Assembly: GCA_045345765.1 (NCBI GenBank)
Contig: CP148265.1
Location: 248,001 to 312,000 of the forward strand
Source of the DNA: JAOARY01 sp045345765
GTDB taxonomy: Bacteria; Bacillota; Clostridia; Peptostreptococcales; Peptostreptococcaceae
Length of the DNA stretch: 64,000 nucleotides
Direction: 5' to 3'
Position numbers and translations under genes: made by a program. Positions 1 through 9,253 of the stretch are shown here, one piece after another. The first letter of the stretch is position 1; every line of letters begins with the position of its first letter. The notes under the pieces are model-generated. The model saw only the letters and a program-made list of their open reading frames with translations. It was not told where the DNA came from and did not search any database.

Positions 1-1305
1 TTTTTGCATGTCAGTAAATTGTTTCATCATTTTCTTCGTTTGTTCAAACTGCTTAAGAAGTCTATTTAATTGAGCAACAGTAGTTCCACTACCTTTTGCT
101 ATTCTTCTCTTTCTTGAAGCATTTAATATCGAAGGTTTTCTTCTTTCCTCTTTTGTCATCGACTGTATAATAGCTTGAATTCTAACTATTTCCTTATCAT
201 CAAAATTAATATCTTTCATCTGTTTCATACCAGAAATACCTGGAATCATCTCCATAATTTTATTTAAAGGACCTAATTTTTTTATTTGTTCAAGCTGTGA
301 TAAGAAATCTTCAAAAGAAAATTCTTGATTTCTAATTCTTTCTTCCATTTCTTTTGCTTGTTTTTCATCAATCGCATCCTGAGCTTTTTCTATAAGGCTT
401 AATACATCACCCATTCCCAAGATTCTTGATGCCATTCTATCTGGATGGAATGCTTCTAAATCATCTAATTTCTCACCCATACCCAAGAACTTAATAGGTT
501 TGTTGGTAACAGCTCTTACAGAAAGTGCTGCCCCACCTCTAGTATCACCATCTAATTTGGTAAGAATTACACCATCTATTCCAAGTGCTTCATTAAAACT
601 ACTTGAAACATTTACAGCATCCTGACCTGTCATAGAATCTATAACTAGAAGTATTTCATTAGGTCTTACATTAGATTTTATATTCTTAAGTTCATCCATC
701 AGATTTTCATCTATATGAAGTCTACCAGCAGTATCTATAATAACTAAATCATTATTATTTTCTTTTGCAAAATCAAGTGATTCTTTTGCTATATCTACTG
801 GATTTTCTTTATCACCTTTAGTAAAAACAGGTATATTAAGACTCTTTCCTACAACTTGAAGTTGTTTTATAGCTGCTGGTCTATAAATATCACAAGCAAC
901 TAAAAGAGGCTTTTTTGAATATTGTTTTCTTATATAATTAGCTAATTTCCCAGCAGTTGTTGTCTTACCTGCTCCTTGCAAACCAACTAACATTATAACT
1001 GTAGGACTTTTTTTAGAGAAACTTATTTTACTTTGAACATCACCCATTAAAGCTGTAAGTTCTTCTTTTACAATCTTTATAACATGTTGTCCTGGAGTTA
1101 AACTCTCCATTACTTCCTGCCCTATAGATCTTTCTTTGACTTTATTTACAAAGTCTTTAACTACTTTAAAGTTAACATCAGCTTCTAATAAAGCTAATTT
1201 AACTTCTCTCATAGCATCTTTAACATCTTTTTCAGTAAGTTTTCCTTTTCCTTTTAACTTGCTCATAGTATTTTGAAGCTTTTCAGCTAAACCTTCAAAA
1301 ATCAT
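1..1305 (-). CDS. ffh: Signal recognition particle GTPase Ffh (3' end cut by window)
   Basis: Ffh binds 4.5S/scRNA and the signal sequences of nascent membrane proteins, and docks on FtsY to deliver ribosomes to the membrane. The visible 435 residues contain the N domain, the GTPase with P-loop GLQGAGKTT (residues 108-116), then DTAGR and TKLDG, and most of the methionine-rich M domain. The gene runs off the left edge, so the stop codon is missing. Its ATG overlaps the ylxM stop as ATGA, which implies translational coupling; that overlap also fixes the start. Identification is secure from the G motifs and the ftsY-ylxM-ffh order. Confidence 0.97.
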   Translation of the reverse strand, partial: MIFEGLAEKLQNTMSKLKGKGKLTEKDVKDAMREVKLALLEADVNFKVVKDFVNKVKERSIGQEVMESLTPGQHVIKIVKEELTALMGDVQSKISFSKKSPTVIMLVGLQGAGKTTTAGKLANYIRKQYSKKPLLVACDIYRPAAIKQLQVVGKSLNIPVFTKGDKENPVDIAKESLDFAKENNNDLVIIDTAGRLHIDENLMDELKNIKSNVRPNEILLVIDSMTGQDAVNVSSSFNEALGIDGVILTKLDGDTRGGAALSVRAVTNKPIKFLGMGEKLDDLEAFHPDRMASRILGMGDVLSLIEKAQDAIDEKQAKEMEERIRNQEFSFEDFLSQLEQIKKLGPLNKIMEMIPGISGMKQMKDINFDDKEIVRIQAIIQSMTKEERRKPSILNASRKRRIAKGSGTTVAQLNRLLKQFEQTKKMMKQFTDMQK

Positions 1306-1667
1306 TTTAACAGCTCCTTACAAACATCCTTAAGGTTTTCCAATTCATCAAGAGCGTTACCTTTATCTTTTTGAATACTATTTTGGACTTTTTCAATCCC
1401 TTCAAATATTCTTCTAATATATTTATCTCTTGATTCAAATTTCTCTATCAAATTTAGTTTTTCTTCATAAGATATTAAAATCTTTTCGGCTCTTTTTACT
1501 GTGTCATAAACTGCTTGTCTTGATATTTTTAGTAATTCACTTATTTCACCAAGAGAATAATCTTCATCATAATAAAGAGATACTACTTTTTTTTGTTTTA
1601 CAGTCAGAAGTTCTCCGTAAAAATCAAATAATATCCCTATCTTTACAACCTTTTCGATATCATTCAT
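1302..1667 (-). CDS. ylxM: YlxM/p13 family SRP-associated helix-turn-helix protein
   Basis: A 121-residue protein of the YlxM/p13 family, normally encoded just upstream of ffh in Firmicutes and thought to modulate the signal recognition particle. Residues about 18-65 form a sigma-70 region-4-like helix-turn-helix (YSLGEISELLKISRQAVYDT), followed by a charged helical tail. It overlaps ffh by 4 bases. A consensus promoter lies about 50 bases upstream, so ylxM-ffh can be transcribed without ftsY. No C-terminal extension is seen; the length is typical. Confidence 0.92.
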   Translation of the reverse strand: MNDIEKVVKIGILFDFYGELLTVKQKKVVSLYYDEDYSLGEISELLKISRQAVYDTVKRAEKILISYEEKLNLIEKFESRDKYIRRIFEGIEKVQNSIQKDKGNALDELENLKDVCKELLK

Positions 1668-1690
1668 ATAAACACATCCTATATATCGAC

Positions 1691-1748
1691 TCTGTAAAGG
1701 TTAAAAACTTTACAGACCTATTTTATATTAGGAGCTATGTTTTGTCAA
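1691..1748 (-). promoter_or_regulatory. SigmaA promoter for ylxM-ffh with hairpin at transcript start
   Basis: On the minus strand TTGACA (1748-1743), a 17-base spacer and TAAAAT (1725-1720) form a near-consensus vegetative promoter in the gap between ftsY and ylxM. The predicted start is near 1713. A 9-bp inverted repeat (1691-1699 with 1708-1716) begins almost exactly there, so the mRNA could start with a 5' stem-loop. No T tract follows the stem, so it does not look like a terminator for ftsY. Confidence 0.75.
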
Positions 1749-1759
1749 TAGTTTTATTT

Positions 1760-3046
1760 TTATTCTTCGAATAATGCTTTTGCAAATTCAGCCGAGTTAA
1801 AATCCTGTAAATCTTCCATTTGTTCCCCTACACCTATAAGCTTAACTGGAACATTAAGTTGTGATTTTACAGATAATATAACCCCACCTTTTGCTGTCCC
1901 ATCTAATTTAGTAAGTGCAATACCCGTTATATCACAAGCTTCACTAAACACTTTAGCTTGTTGAACTGCATTTTGACCAGTTGTTGCATCAACAACTAAA
2001 AGAGTTTCTCTATTTGCATTAGGAAATTCTCTTTCTACTATTTTAAATATCTTACCAAGCTCATTCATAAGATTCTTTTTATTATGAAGTCTTCCTGCTG
2101 TATCACATATTAAAATGTCAGTCTTTCTTGATTTTGCAGCTTGGATTGAATCAAATATAACTGCACCTGGGTCTGAATTTTCTTTATGTTTTATAATATC
2201 AACACCAACTCTATCTGCCCATATCTCTAATTGATCTATAGCCGCTGCTCTAAATGTATCTCCTGCTGCTAATAAAACCTTCTTACCTTCATTTTTAAAC
2301 CTATGTGCCATCTTACCTATAGTAGTAGTCTTTCCTACACCATTAACTCCCACAACCAACACTATAGTTGGAGACTGCGTAACATTAAGACCTTCCTCTT
2401 CTGAACTTAAAATCTCAGTTATTATAATTTTTAATTCATCTCTAACTAACTTTGGATCTTCTATATTCTTTTTCTTTATAGCATTTCTTAAATTCTCTAT
2501 TATAAACATTGTAGTTTCTACACCAACATCAGAAGTTATTAATACTTCTTCTAATTCTTCTAATAAATCTTCATCTACAGTTTTGTACATAGATAAAACA
2601 TCATCAATTCTTGAAGTAATACCTTCTTTAGTTTTCTTTAATCCTTGTTTTAATCTTTTAAATAAATTAAAACCTTCTACCTTTTCTTCTTCATTATCTA
2701 TATTTGTTTCTTCTTTTATTTCTTCCTTAACCTCTTCTTTTTCTTCTGTTATTTCTTGATTTGTTACTTCAATCTCTTCTTTAATTTCTAATTCTTCTTC
2801 ATTTTGTTCTTTTGATATAATTTCTTCTTCATTCTCATTAATATCTAAAGTTTCTTCTTTAATATCTTCATCAATAGTTTCTTTAACTACCTCTTCATTA
2901 TTAAGCTCTTCATTAACAACTTCATTGTTCACCTCTTTTTGAGCTTCTTCCTTATTCTCAACTTCTTCTTTGTTTAAATCATTTTTTACTTCATCGTTTG
3001 TTTCATCACTCTTTTTTATAAATTTGTCTATAAATTTTTTAAACAT
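1760..3046 (-). CDS. ftsY: Signal recognition particle receptor FtsY
   Basis: Membrane-associated SRP receptor GTPase that pairs with Ffh. 428 residues: a long acidic N-terminal region (about residues 13-123, very rich in Glu and Asn), then the N domain and the G domain with P-loop GVNGVGKTT (233-241), DTAGR (315-319) and TKLD (379-382). The extreme N terminus (MFKKFIDKFIKK) is a short amphipathic basic segment that probably touches the membrane. The acidic A-domain is longer than in many Firmicutes, which often carry little of it. It follows smc by 17 bases and is preceded by a good Shine-Dalgarno (GGAGGGG). Confidence 0.96.
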   Translation of the reverse strand: MFKKFIDKFIKKSDETNDEVKNDLNKEEVENKEEAQKEVNNEVVNEELNNEEVVKETIDEDIKEETLDINENEEEIISKEQNEEELEIKEEIEVTNQEITEEKEEVKEEIKEETNIDNEEEKVEGFNLFKRLKQGLKKTKEGITSRIDDVLSMYKTVDEDLLEELEEVLITSDVGVETTMFIIENLRNAIKKKNIEDPKLVRDELKIIITEILSSEEEGLNVTQSPTIVLVVGVNGVGKTTTIGKMAHRFKNEGKKVLLAAGDTFRAAAIDQLEIWADRVGVDIIKHKENSDPGAVIFDSIQAAKSRKTDILICDTAGRLHNKKNLMNELGKIFKIVEREFPNANRETLLVVDATTGQNAVQQAKVFSEACDITGIALTKLDGTAKGGVILSVKSQLNVPVKLIGVGEQMEDLQDFNSAEFAKALFEE

Positions 3047-3063
3047 ATTACCCCTCCATTTAT

Positions 3064-6000
3064 TTAATCTGTATACTCTTTTGCTTCTTCTAGTCTAAGA
3101 CCTATAACTTTAGATATCCCTTTTTCTTCCATGGTTATTCCATATATAAAATCTGATACTTCCATCGTACCTCTTCTATGTGTTATTGCTATAAATTGAG
3201 TTTCTTTTGATAACTCTTTTAAGAACTTTCCAAATCTATATATATTAGCATCATCTAGTGGCGCTTCAATTTCATCTAATATACAAAACGGTGTATCTTT
3301 TGATAATAGTATAGAAAATAATATAGATATGGCAGTAAGCGCCTTTTCTCCACCAGACATCAAACTAATATTTTTAAGTTTTTTTCCTGGAGGTTGTGCA
3401 ATTATTTTTATATCACTTTCTAATATATCATTTTCGTCAACTATTTGAAGTTCTCCATATCCTCCCCCAAATAATTTTACAAATACATCCTTAAAATTAT
3501 TATTGATTTCTTCAAATTTTAATTTAAATTCTTTTTTCATGCTACTTTCCATACTTCTTATAATGCTCTCTAATTCCTTTATTGATTTTTCCAAATCTTC
3601 TTTTTGTTCACTATAAAAAATATGTCTTTCATTAACTTCTTTAAATTGTTCTATAGAATCTAAATTAACATTTCCTAAATTATTTATTTTTACTTTAAGT
3701 TCGTCTATATCTTTCTTTTTTATATCCAACTCTTCATTGTAAAATTCATAACAATCTTCATATTCCAAATCATATTCTTCTTTTATATATGTTTTTATAT
3801 ATACTATTCTTTCTTGATTTTTTTCAAGTGATGCTTCATTTTTATATGTTTTTTCTTTTAAAGATATATATTGTTGTTCAATATCTTTTTCATCTTTTAT
3901 ATTAGCCTCATTATCTTCTTTAATTTTTAAAATCAAAGAATTTAGATTTTCTTCTTCTTTATTTAATTCTTCAAAATTAATATTTTCTGATTCTAATTTT
4001 ATATCTAATTCTTTTTTAACTTCAATTGATCTTTCTATATTAAATTTATTTACCTGTATTTTCTTTTTAATTTCTTCTATTTTTAAATCATTTTTAGTTT
4101 TTGATAATAAAATATTTTCAATTTCTTTATTTAATCCTATTAATTTTTCATTTACCACAGAATAATTAATATTCAAATTAGAAATTTCTTTAGTTATAAC
4201 ATCTATTTTTTCTTTTTTATTTTCTACTTTTTTTGTCACTTCATTTATTATATTATCAATTTCATAACTTTTTTCATCATAATTACTTAAATCTAATTCT
4301 ATCGCTTTTATATCTGCTTGATAAATCTCTATAGTTTTTTTATAGTCTATTACATCTTTTTCTTTTTTATCTAAATAGGTTTTTATTTCATCAAACTTAG
4401 TTTTTAAAATTTCTTCTTTGTTTTTAAGCTCGTTTATACTAGTTTTTAGGTCTTCTATTTTATTTTCTAAGGATAGAATTTCTTCTTTTTTTAATACTAT
4501 TTTTTCTTTAAACTCATCTTTTTTTATTAAAGAATCATTTATTTTTGCATTTATATTTTCTAAATCAGTATTTAAGTCATTTATTATTCTCTTTCTTGAA
4601 AGTATATTTCTTTCATTCTTGTAATGACCACCTGTAATGGCTCCACCTGCATTAAATACTTCTGCATCTAATGTAACTAATTTATATTTATAATTCAAAT
4701 CTTTACTGATTTTTATAGCCTTATCAATATTTTCAACAATTATAATTCTTCCAAGTAAGTACTCTACTATATTTTTATACTTATCATCATAAGTAATCAA
4801 ATCACTTGCAATTCCTATAACTCCATCAATTTTTGATAAATCCAAATTAAGTTTTCTACCTTTTATTATGTTAAGAGGTAAGAATGTAACTTTCCCAAGA
4901 GAATTTCTTTTTAGATAAGATATTGCTTCCTTTGCACAGATTTCATCTTTAACTATTATATTTTGTATAGTAGATGCCAAACTCGATTCTATTGCTTTTT
5001 CATATCTTTTGTTTGTATTTATAATATCCAAAACAGTCCCTTCAATTCCTTTTAAAGACTTGTTTTTCATTATATTTTTTACACCTTTATTAAATCCTTC
5101 ATAATCATCTTGCATATGTTTATAAACATTTAATTTCGATTTTATATTCTCTCTTTTTATATTATCTTTATTAATTTCTTCTTCAAGATTATATAGCTTT
5201 TCCTTATTTTCTTTTAAATCTTTATTTTTATTTTCTAAAGATAAATCATCTTGTATTTTTAGAGTAATTGAATTTTTTAATTTTTCATCAATAAGTTGAC
5301 TTTGATTTATAACATCATCAAGTTCTGTTTTCTTGACTTTTATTTCATCTTCCAAAATATTTTTGGAATTATTTAAATTACTAGCTCTTTCAATTATAGT
5401 TGATTTATTTACATTTTTTTTATTTTTTTCATTTATTAATTTAATTATCTGTTCCTTATTATCTTCTAAATCTCTTTGCAATTTATCCAATATATTTAGA
5501 TAATTTTCTTTTAATTCTTCCTTTTTTACTAACTCTACTTTTAATTTTTCTAGTTCAGAATTTAACATTTGCACCTGGAAACTTAATTTTTTTGTATTTT
5601 CATTACTATCATTATTTAAATTTTTTATACCCAAAAGTTCTTTTTCATTTTCTTCTTGCTTTTGACTTTCATTCTTTCGTTCTATTTTTAAAATTTCTAT
5701 TTTATTTTTTATATTATCAATTTCTTCTTTTTTAAAAAGTATTGATTTATTTAGTTCATCTTTTTTAAGCTGTATATCATTTAATTTCTGTTCATATTCT
5801 AATTTGAACTTAGATAAATTTTCTCTTTTTTCATTTATATTATCCAAATTTTTAATTAGATTATTTTTTATTTCATCTAATTTCTTATAATCTTCTTCAA
5901 ATTTCTTATAATCTTTTATTTGTTTATTTAGATCAATTTCTTTTAACTGTTCTTTCAATTCTATAAATTTTTGAGCCTTTTGTTTTTGTTCTTGTAAAGG

Positions 6001-6609
6001 TTTTAACTGTCCTTTAATTTCTTCATATACATCATTTATTCTTTCTAAATTTTCGAATGTATTTTTTAATTTCTTTTGGCTCTCTTCTTTTTTGTATCTA
6101 TATTTTGAAATACCAGCAGCCTCTTCAAATATCTTTCGTCTATTTCCTACACTACCACTTAGTATCTCATCAATTTTTCCTTGTTCTATAATAGAATAAC
6201 CTTCTTTTCCTATACCTGTATCCAAAAATAATTCTTTAACATCTTTTAGTCTACATGGTTTATTGTTTATAAAAAACTGACTTTCTCCAGATCTATAAAC
6301 TCTTCTTTTGATATTTACTTCACTATAGTCAATGTCAATTATTCTATCTTCATTTTCAATTGTTAAAGAAGCTTCACAATAAGAAAGAGGTTTTTTATTA
6401 CTTGTCCCTGCAAATATAACATCTTCAAGCTTATCCCCTCTTAAACTCTTTATACTCTGTTCTCCAAGTAACCATCTTACAGAATCAGATATATTACTCT
6501 TCCCACTACCATTTGGTCCAACAACAGAAGTTATACCTTCTTTAAAATCTATTATTGTCTTATTATAAAAAGATTTAAATCCTTTTAATTCAAGTCTTTT
6601 AAGATACAT
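3064..6609 (-). CDS. smc: Chromosome partition protein Smc
   Basis: Structural maintenance of chromosomes ATPase that works with ScpA/ScpB in chromosome organisation and segregation. 1181 residues, normal for the family. The N-terminal head has the Walker A GPNGSGKSN (31-39). Two long coiled coils flank a hinge at about residues 505-665. The C-terminal head has the signature LMSGGEKAL (about 1085) and Walker B CILDEIEAPLDD. It lies between the radical SAM gene (10 bases upstream) and ftsY, in the usual rnc-smc-ftsY order. Confidence 0.98.
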   Translation of the reverse strand: MYLKRLELKGFKSFYNKTIIDFKEGITSVVGPNGSGKSNISDSVRWLLGEQSIKSLRGDKLEDVIFAGTSNKKPLSYCEASLTIENEDRIIDIDYSEVNIKRRVYRSGESQFFINNKPCRLKDVKELFLDTGIGKEGYSIIEQGKIDEILSGSVGNRRKIFEEAAGISKYRYKKEESQKKLKNTFENLERINDVYEEIKGQLKPLQEQKQKAQKFIELKEQLKEIDLNKQIKDYKKFEEDYKKLDEIKNNLIKNLDNINEKRENLSKFKLEYEQKLNDIQLKKDELNKSILFKKEEIDNIKNKIEILKIERKNESQKQEENEKELLGIKNLNNDSNENTKKLSFQVQMLNSELEKLKVELVKKEELKENYLNILDKLQRDLEDNKEQIIKLINEKNKKNVNKSTIIERASNLNNSKNILEDEIKVKKTELDDVINQSQLIDEKLKNSITLKIQDDLSLENKNKDLKENKEKLYNLEEEINKDNIKRENIKSKLNVYKHMQDDYEGFNKGVKNIMKNKSLKGIEGTVLDIINTNKRYEKAIESSLASTIQNIIVKDEICAKEAISYLKRNSLGKVTFLPLNIIKGRKLNLDLSKIDGVIGIASDLITYDDKYKNIVEYLLGRIIIVENIDKAIKISKDLNYKYKLVTLDAEVFNAGGAITGGHYKNERNILSRKRIINDLNTDLENINAKINDSLIKKDEFKEKIVLKKEEILSLENKIEDLKTSINELKNKEEILKTKFDEIKTYLDKKEKDVIDYKKTIEIYQADIKAIELDLSNYDEKSYEIDNIINEVTKKVENKKEKIDVITKEISNLNINYSVVNEKLIGLNKEIENILLSKTKNDLKIEEIKKKIQVNKFNIERSIEVKKELDIKLESENINFEELNKEEENLNSLILKIKEDNEANIKDEKDIEQQYISLKEKTYKNEASLEKNQERIVYIKTYIKEEYDLEYEDCYEFYNEELDIKKKDIDELKVKINNLGNVNLDSIEQFKEVNERHIFYSEQKEDLEKSIKELESIIRSMESSMKKEFKLKFEEINNNFKDVFVKLFGGGYGELQIVDENDILESDIKIIAQPPGKKLKNISLMSGGEKALTAISILFSILLSKDTPFCILDEIEAPLDDANIYRFGKFLKELSKETQFIAITHRRGTMEVSDFIYGITMEEKGISKVIGLRLEEAKEYTD

Positions 6610-6618
6610 TTGTACCTC

Positions 6619-7686
6619 CTATAAATGTAATTCTTCTTTAATAGTTTTTAATATATCTTTTTCACTAAATTCATATTTCTTTTCTTCAATTATTATATTT
6701 ATTTGATTTATATCTAAATTCGATTCTATAACCTTTAGTATTATATTCTTTTTACTAAAATACTCTTTATTTGATTTTTTATTTCCTATTATCTTAGACA
6801 TATTTTTTTTATTACTTTCTATCATCAATAAATCTTTGATATTAAATTTTTTGATTATAATATCTAAAAACTCTCTAAAAACTCTATTTTCAACCAATTC
6901 TCCTAATGCAGCATGATACGGACCTGCAACAACATCTCTATCCAAACTTATATTTTCACTAGGCTGTAAACCAAGTCTTATTATATTTATGTCATTTAAT
7001 TTAAACAATACAAATAAAGTCTTACATACATCAATTGTATTCTCTAAATTAAATGGCTCATATGATTTTTTTATATATTCATTTTCAAGTCCAGTATTTT
7101 TAACTACTAACGTTGGATAAACTCTTACAAAATCAGGATTTATTTTTATAAACTCCTTACAAGTATATATTGATTTTTCCTTTGTATCATTAGGAAGTCC
7201 AACCATCATTTGAAGTCCTAATTTAAAATCATAAGTTCTTATTAATTTACTAGCATCTAATACATCTTTAACACTATGCCCTCTTAAACTAGCATCTAAT
7301 ACATCCTTAACCATAGACTGAACTCCAAGTTCAATTATAGTAACTTTATAATCCTTTAATAAATCTAATCTGTATTTATCAATAGCATCTGGTCTAGTAG
7401 AAAGTCTTATATCTTTTACAATTCCTTTATTTACATATTCACATGCAACAGATAACAATTCTCTTTGTACGTCAAAATCAATAGCAGTAAAACTCCCACC
7501 AAAAAAAGCAATTTCTATATCATGTTTTTTAGGGTCTAATGTTTGCAAACATTCTTTTATTATATTTCTAACAATATCCTTAGTTATATTAGTACTCACT
7601 CCAGTTATCTTCTTTTGATTACAAAATATACAATCATGAGGGCAACCACTATGTGGTACAAATATAGGTATAATTTTTTTAATCAA
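6619..7686 (-). CDS. Radical SAM protein, Elp3-like core, without acetyltransferase domain
   Basis: 355 residues with the radical SAM cluster motif C15-x3-C19-x2-C22 (CPHDCIFC) close to the N terminus, followed by a TIM-barrel-like core with FFGGSF (near 62-67) and GLQMMVGLP. The pattern resembles the radical SAM half of Elp3-type enzymes, but the GNAT acetyltransferase domain is absent. Genes of this kind commonly sit between rnc and smc in clostridia; the substrate is unknown. Start is the TTG at 7686, overlapping the rnc stop by 8 bases. The only Shine-Dalgarno is about 12 bases away, so initiation may rely on coupling. Confidence 0.8.
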   Translation of the reverse strand: MIKKIIPIFVPHSGCPHDCIFCNQKKITGVSTNITKDIVRNIIKECLQTLDPKKHDIEIAFFGGSFTAIDFDVQRELLSVACEYVNKGIVKDIRLSTRPDAIDKYRLDLLKDYKVTIIELGVQSMVKDVLDASLRGHSVKDVLDASKLIRTYDFKLGLQMMVGLPNDTKEKSIYTCKEFIKINPDFVRVYPTLVVKNTGLENEYIKKSYEPFNLENTIDVCKTLFVLFKLNDINIIRLGLQPSENISLDRDVVAGPYHAALGELVENRVFREFLDIIIKKFNIKDLLMIESNKKNMSKIIGNKKSNKEYFSKKNIILKVIESNLDINQINIIIEEKKYEFSEKDILKTIKEELHL

Positions 7687-8371
7687 CTTTGTTTAATGCC
7701 TCCTTAGCAGCCATCTGTTCCGCTTCTTTTTTTGTTCTTCCTTTTCCAAATCCTAAACTTTCTTCATCTAATAATACTTCAACCAAAAACTTTTTATTGT
7801 GATCTGGTCCAACTTCTTCTACTAATCTATAATTTATTTTTCCAGTTTTTTGACTTTGTAAAACTTCTTGTAAATGAGTTTTATAATCTCTAAAAATCTT
7901 ACCTTCCATACTGTTTTTGATTATTTGTTTCATATATTTAAGCACAAATTTCTTTGCCTTTAAAAAACCACCATCTAAATAAATAGATGCTATAACAGCT
8001 TCCATTGCATCTGCTAATATAGAAGTTCTTTCTCTACCCCCAGTAGCTTCTTCACCTTTTCCTAAAAATAAATACTCTCCAAGGTTTATTTCATCAGCTA
8101 CTTCACTTAATGATTCTTCACAAACTATCATCGCTCTTAACTTAGTTAGTTCACCTTCTTTAACATTTTTCTTCTTTTCAAATAAATAATGACTTATTAT
8201 TATTCCAAGAACAGAATCTCCTAAGAACTCTAATCTTTCATTATAATTGACCTTACATCTTTTGTTTTCATTTACATATGAACTATGAGTAAGAGCTTCT
8301 CTTAAATAATTTTCATTTTTAAATTCATAATTTATCTTTTCTTGAAAATCTTTCATAGGTTTTGGTTTCAT
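7679..8371 (-). CDS. rnc: Ribonuclease III
   Basis: Double-strand-specific endoribonuclease that processes rRNA precursors and structured RNAs. 230 residues from ATG 8371; this start is chosen because GAGGTG lies 6 bases upstream, whereas the GTG three codons earlier is inside that Shine-Dalgarno. The signature ERLEFLGDSVL lies at about residues 45-55 and supplies the catalytic acidic residues. A double-stranded RNA-binding domain occupies about residues 155-230. It is followed with overlap by the radical SAM gene and smc, as in C. difficile. Confidence 0.96.
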   Translation of the reverse strand: MKPKPMKDFQEKINYEFKNENYLREALTHSSYVNENKRCKVNYNERLEFLGDSVLGIIISHYLFEKKKNVKEGELTKLRAMIVCEESLSEVADEINLGEYLFLGKGEEATGGRERTSILADAMEAVIASIYLDGGFLKAKKFVLKYMKQIIKNSMEGKIFRDYKTHLQEVLQSQKTGKINYRLVEEVGPDHNKKFLVEVLLDEESLGFGKGRTKKEAEQMAAKEALNKVD

Positions 8372-8390
8372 AATTTTCACCTCTTTATAT

Positions 8391-8419
8391 ATTATAAATT
8401 AAATTGTTAATAAAATAAA
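8391..8419 (-). promoter_or_regulatory. Weak candidate promoter for rnc
   Basis: A perfect TATAAT (8396-8391) lies 20 bases before the rnc start codon, with a poor -35 (TTTATT, 17-base spacer). The location between a hairpin and rnc makes a promoter plausible, but the -35 match is weak. Confidence 0.35.
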
Positions 8420-8436
8420 TCTCAACTCCAATAATT

Positions 8437-8470
8437 ATAGCCCCTTTGAAAAGAAATTTAAAGGGGCTAT
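8437..8470 (-). terminator. Stem-loop after the two-component operon
   Basis: A perfect 11-bp stem (8437-8447 with 8460-8470, core AGCCCCTTT) and a 12-base loop lie between the response regulator stop and rnc. On the minus strand the following bases are only moderately T-rich, so termination may be partial. It separates the two-component operon from rnc. Confidence 0.5.
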
Positions 8471-8553
8471 TACAAAATAATGTTCAATTTTCCTTCGTAA
8501 GTATAAAAAAGCACTTGAAAATTTTAAAAAAAGCTTATAAACTAATCAATTCA

Positions 8554-9252
8554 TTAGTTTTTTATTCTATATCCAACCCCCCAAAGCGTTTCTATATATT
8601 TTGGTTCAGAAGGATTACTTTCTATTTTTTCTCTTATTTTTCTTATATGAACTGTTACTGTAGATATATCTCCAAGAGAATCTACACTCCATACTTTTTC
8701 AAATATTTCTTCCTTACTAAATACTTTATTTAAATTTCTTGCCATCAAAAGAAGTATTTCATATTCTTTTGACGCTAAATTAATTTCCTCATCATCAACA
8801 AAAACAGTCTTACTATAATCATCAATCTTAAGTCCTCTTATATCTATTACATCCTTTGCTTTTACTCCAGATTCCTTATTATTAGTAAGTCTATTAAATC
8901 TTTTAATATGAGATTTGACCCTTGCAACTAACTCACTTGGGCTAAATGGCTTAGTTATATAATCATCAGCTCCAAGTCCAAGACCTCTTATCTTATCTAT
9001 ATTGTCACCTTTTGCAGATACCATCAAAATTGGTATATCAATCTTATCTCTTATCTCCTTACAGATTTTAAACCCATCCAAATCAGGAAGCATCAAATCA
9101 AGTATTATCAAATCAAAATCTTCTTCCAATGCTCTTTGTTTTCCTTTAAGTCCATTCTTTTGTATCTCAACTTCAAATCCATCTATCTCTAAATAATCTT
9201 TTTCAAGTTCTGCAATACTAAGATCATCTTCTATTATAAGTATTTTTTCCAT
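8554..9252 (-). CDS. OmpR/PhoB-family response regulator
   Basis: 232 residues. The receiver domain (1-118) has the acidic pocket EDD (8-10), phospho-acceptor D52 in LDLMLPD, and the switch lysine in TKPFSP. A winged-helix DNA-binding domain follows (about 130-232), ending GVGYRIKN as is typical of OmpR-type regulators. It is one base downstream of its histidine kinase gene, so the two form a cognate pair. The signal and targets are not revealed; the neighbouring flavodoxin gene is divergent but carries its own Fur box, so a link to it is not established. Confidence 0.93.
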   Translation of the reverse strand: MEKILIIEDDLSIAELEKDYLEIDGFEVEIQKNGLKGKQRALEEDFDLIILDLMLPDLDGFKICKEIRDKIDIPILMVSAKGDNIDKIRGLGLGADDYITKPFSPSELVARVKSHIKRFNRLTNNKESGVKAKDVIDIRGLKIDDYSKTVFVDDEEINLASKEYEILLLMARNLNKVFSKEEIFEKVWSVDSLGDISTVTVHIRKIREKIESNPSEPKYIETLWGVGYRIKN

Positions 9253-9253
9253 G

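Noticed and set aside
1691..1716. Hairpin between ftsY and ylxM as a terminator
   Set aside because: No T tract follows on either strand, and the stem coincides with the predicted 5' end of the ylxM transcript.
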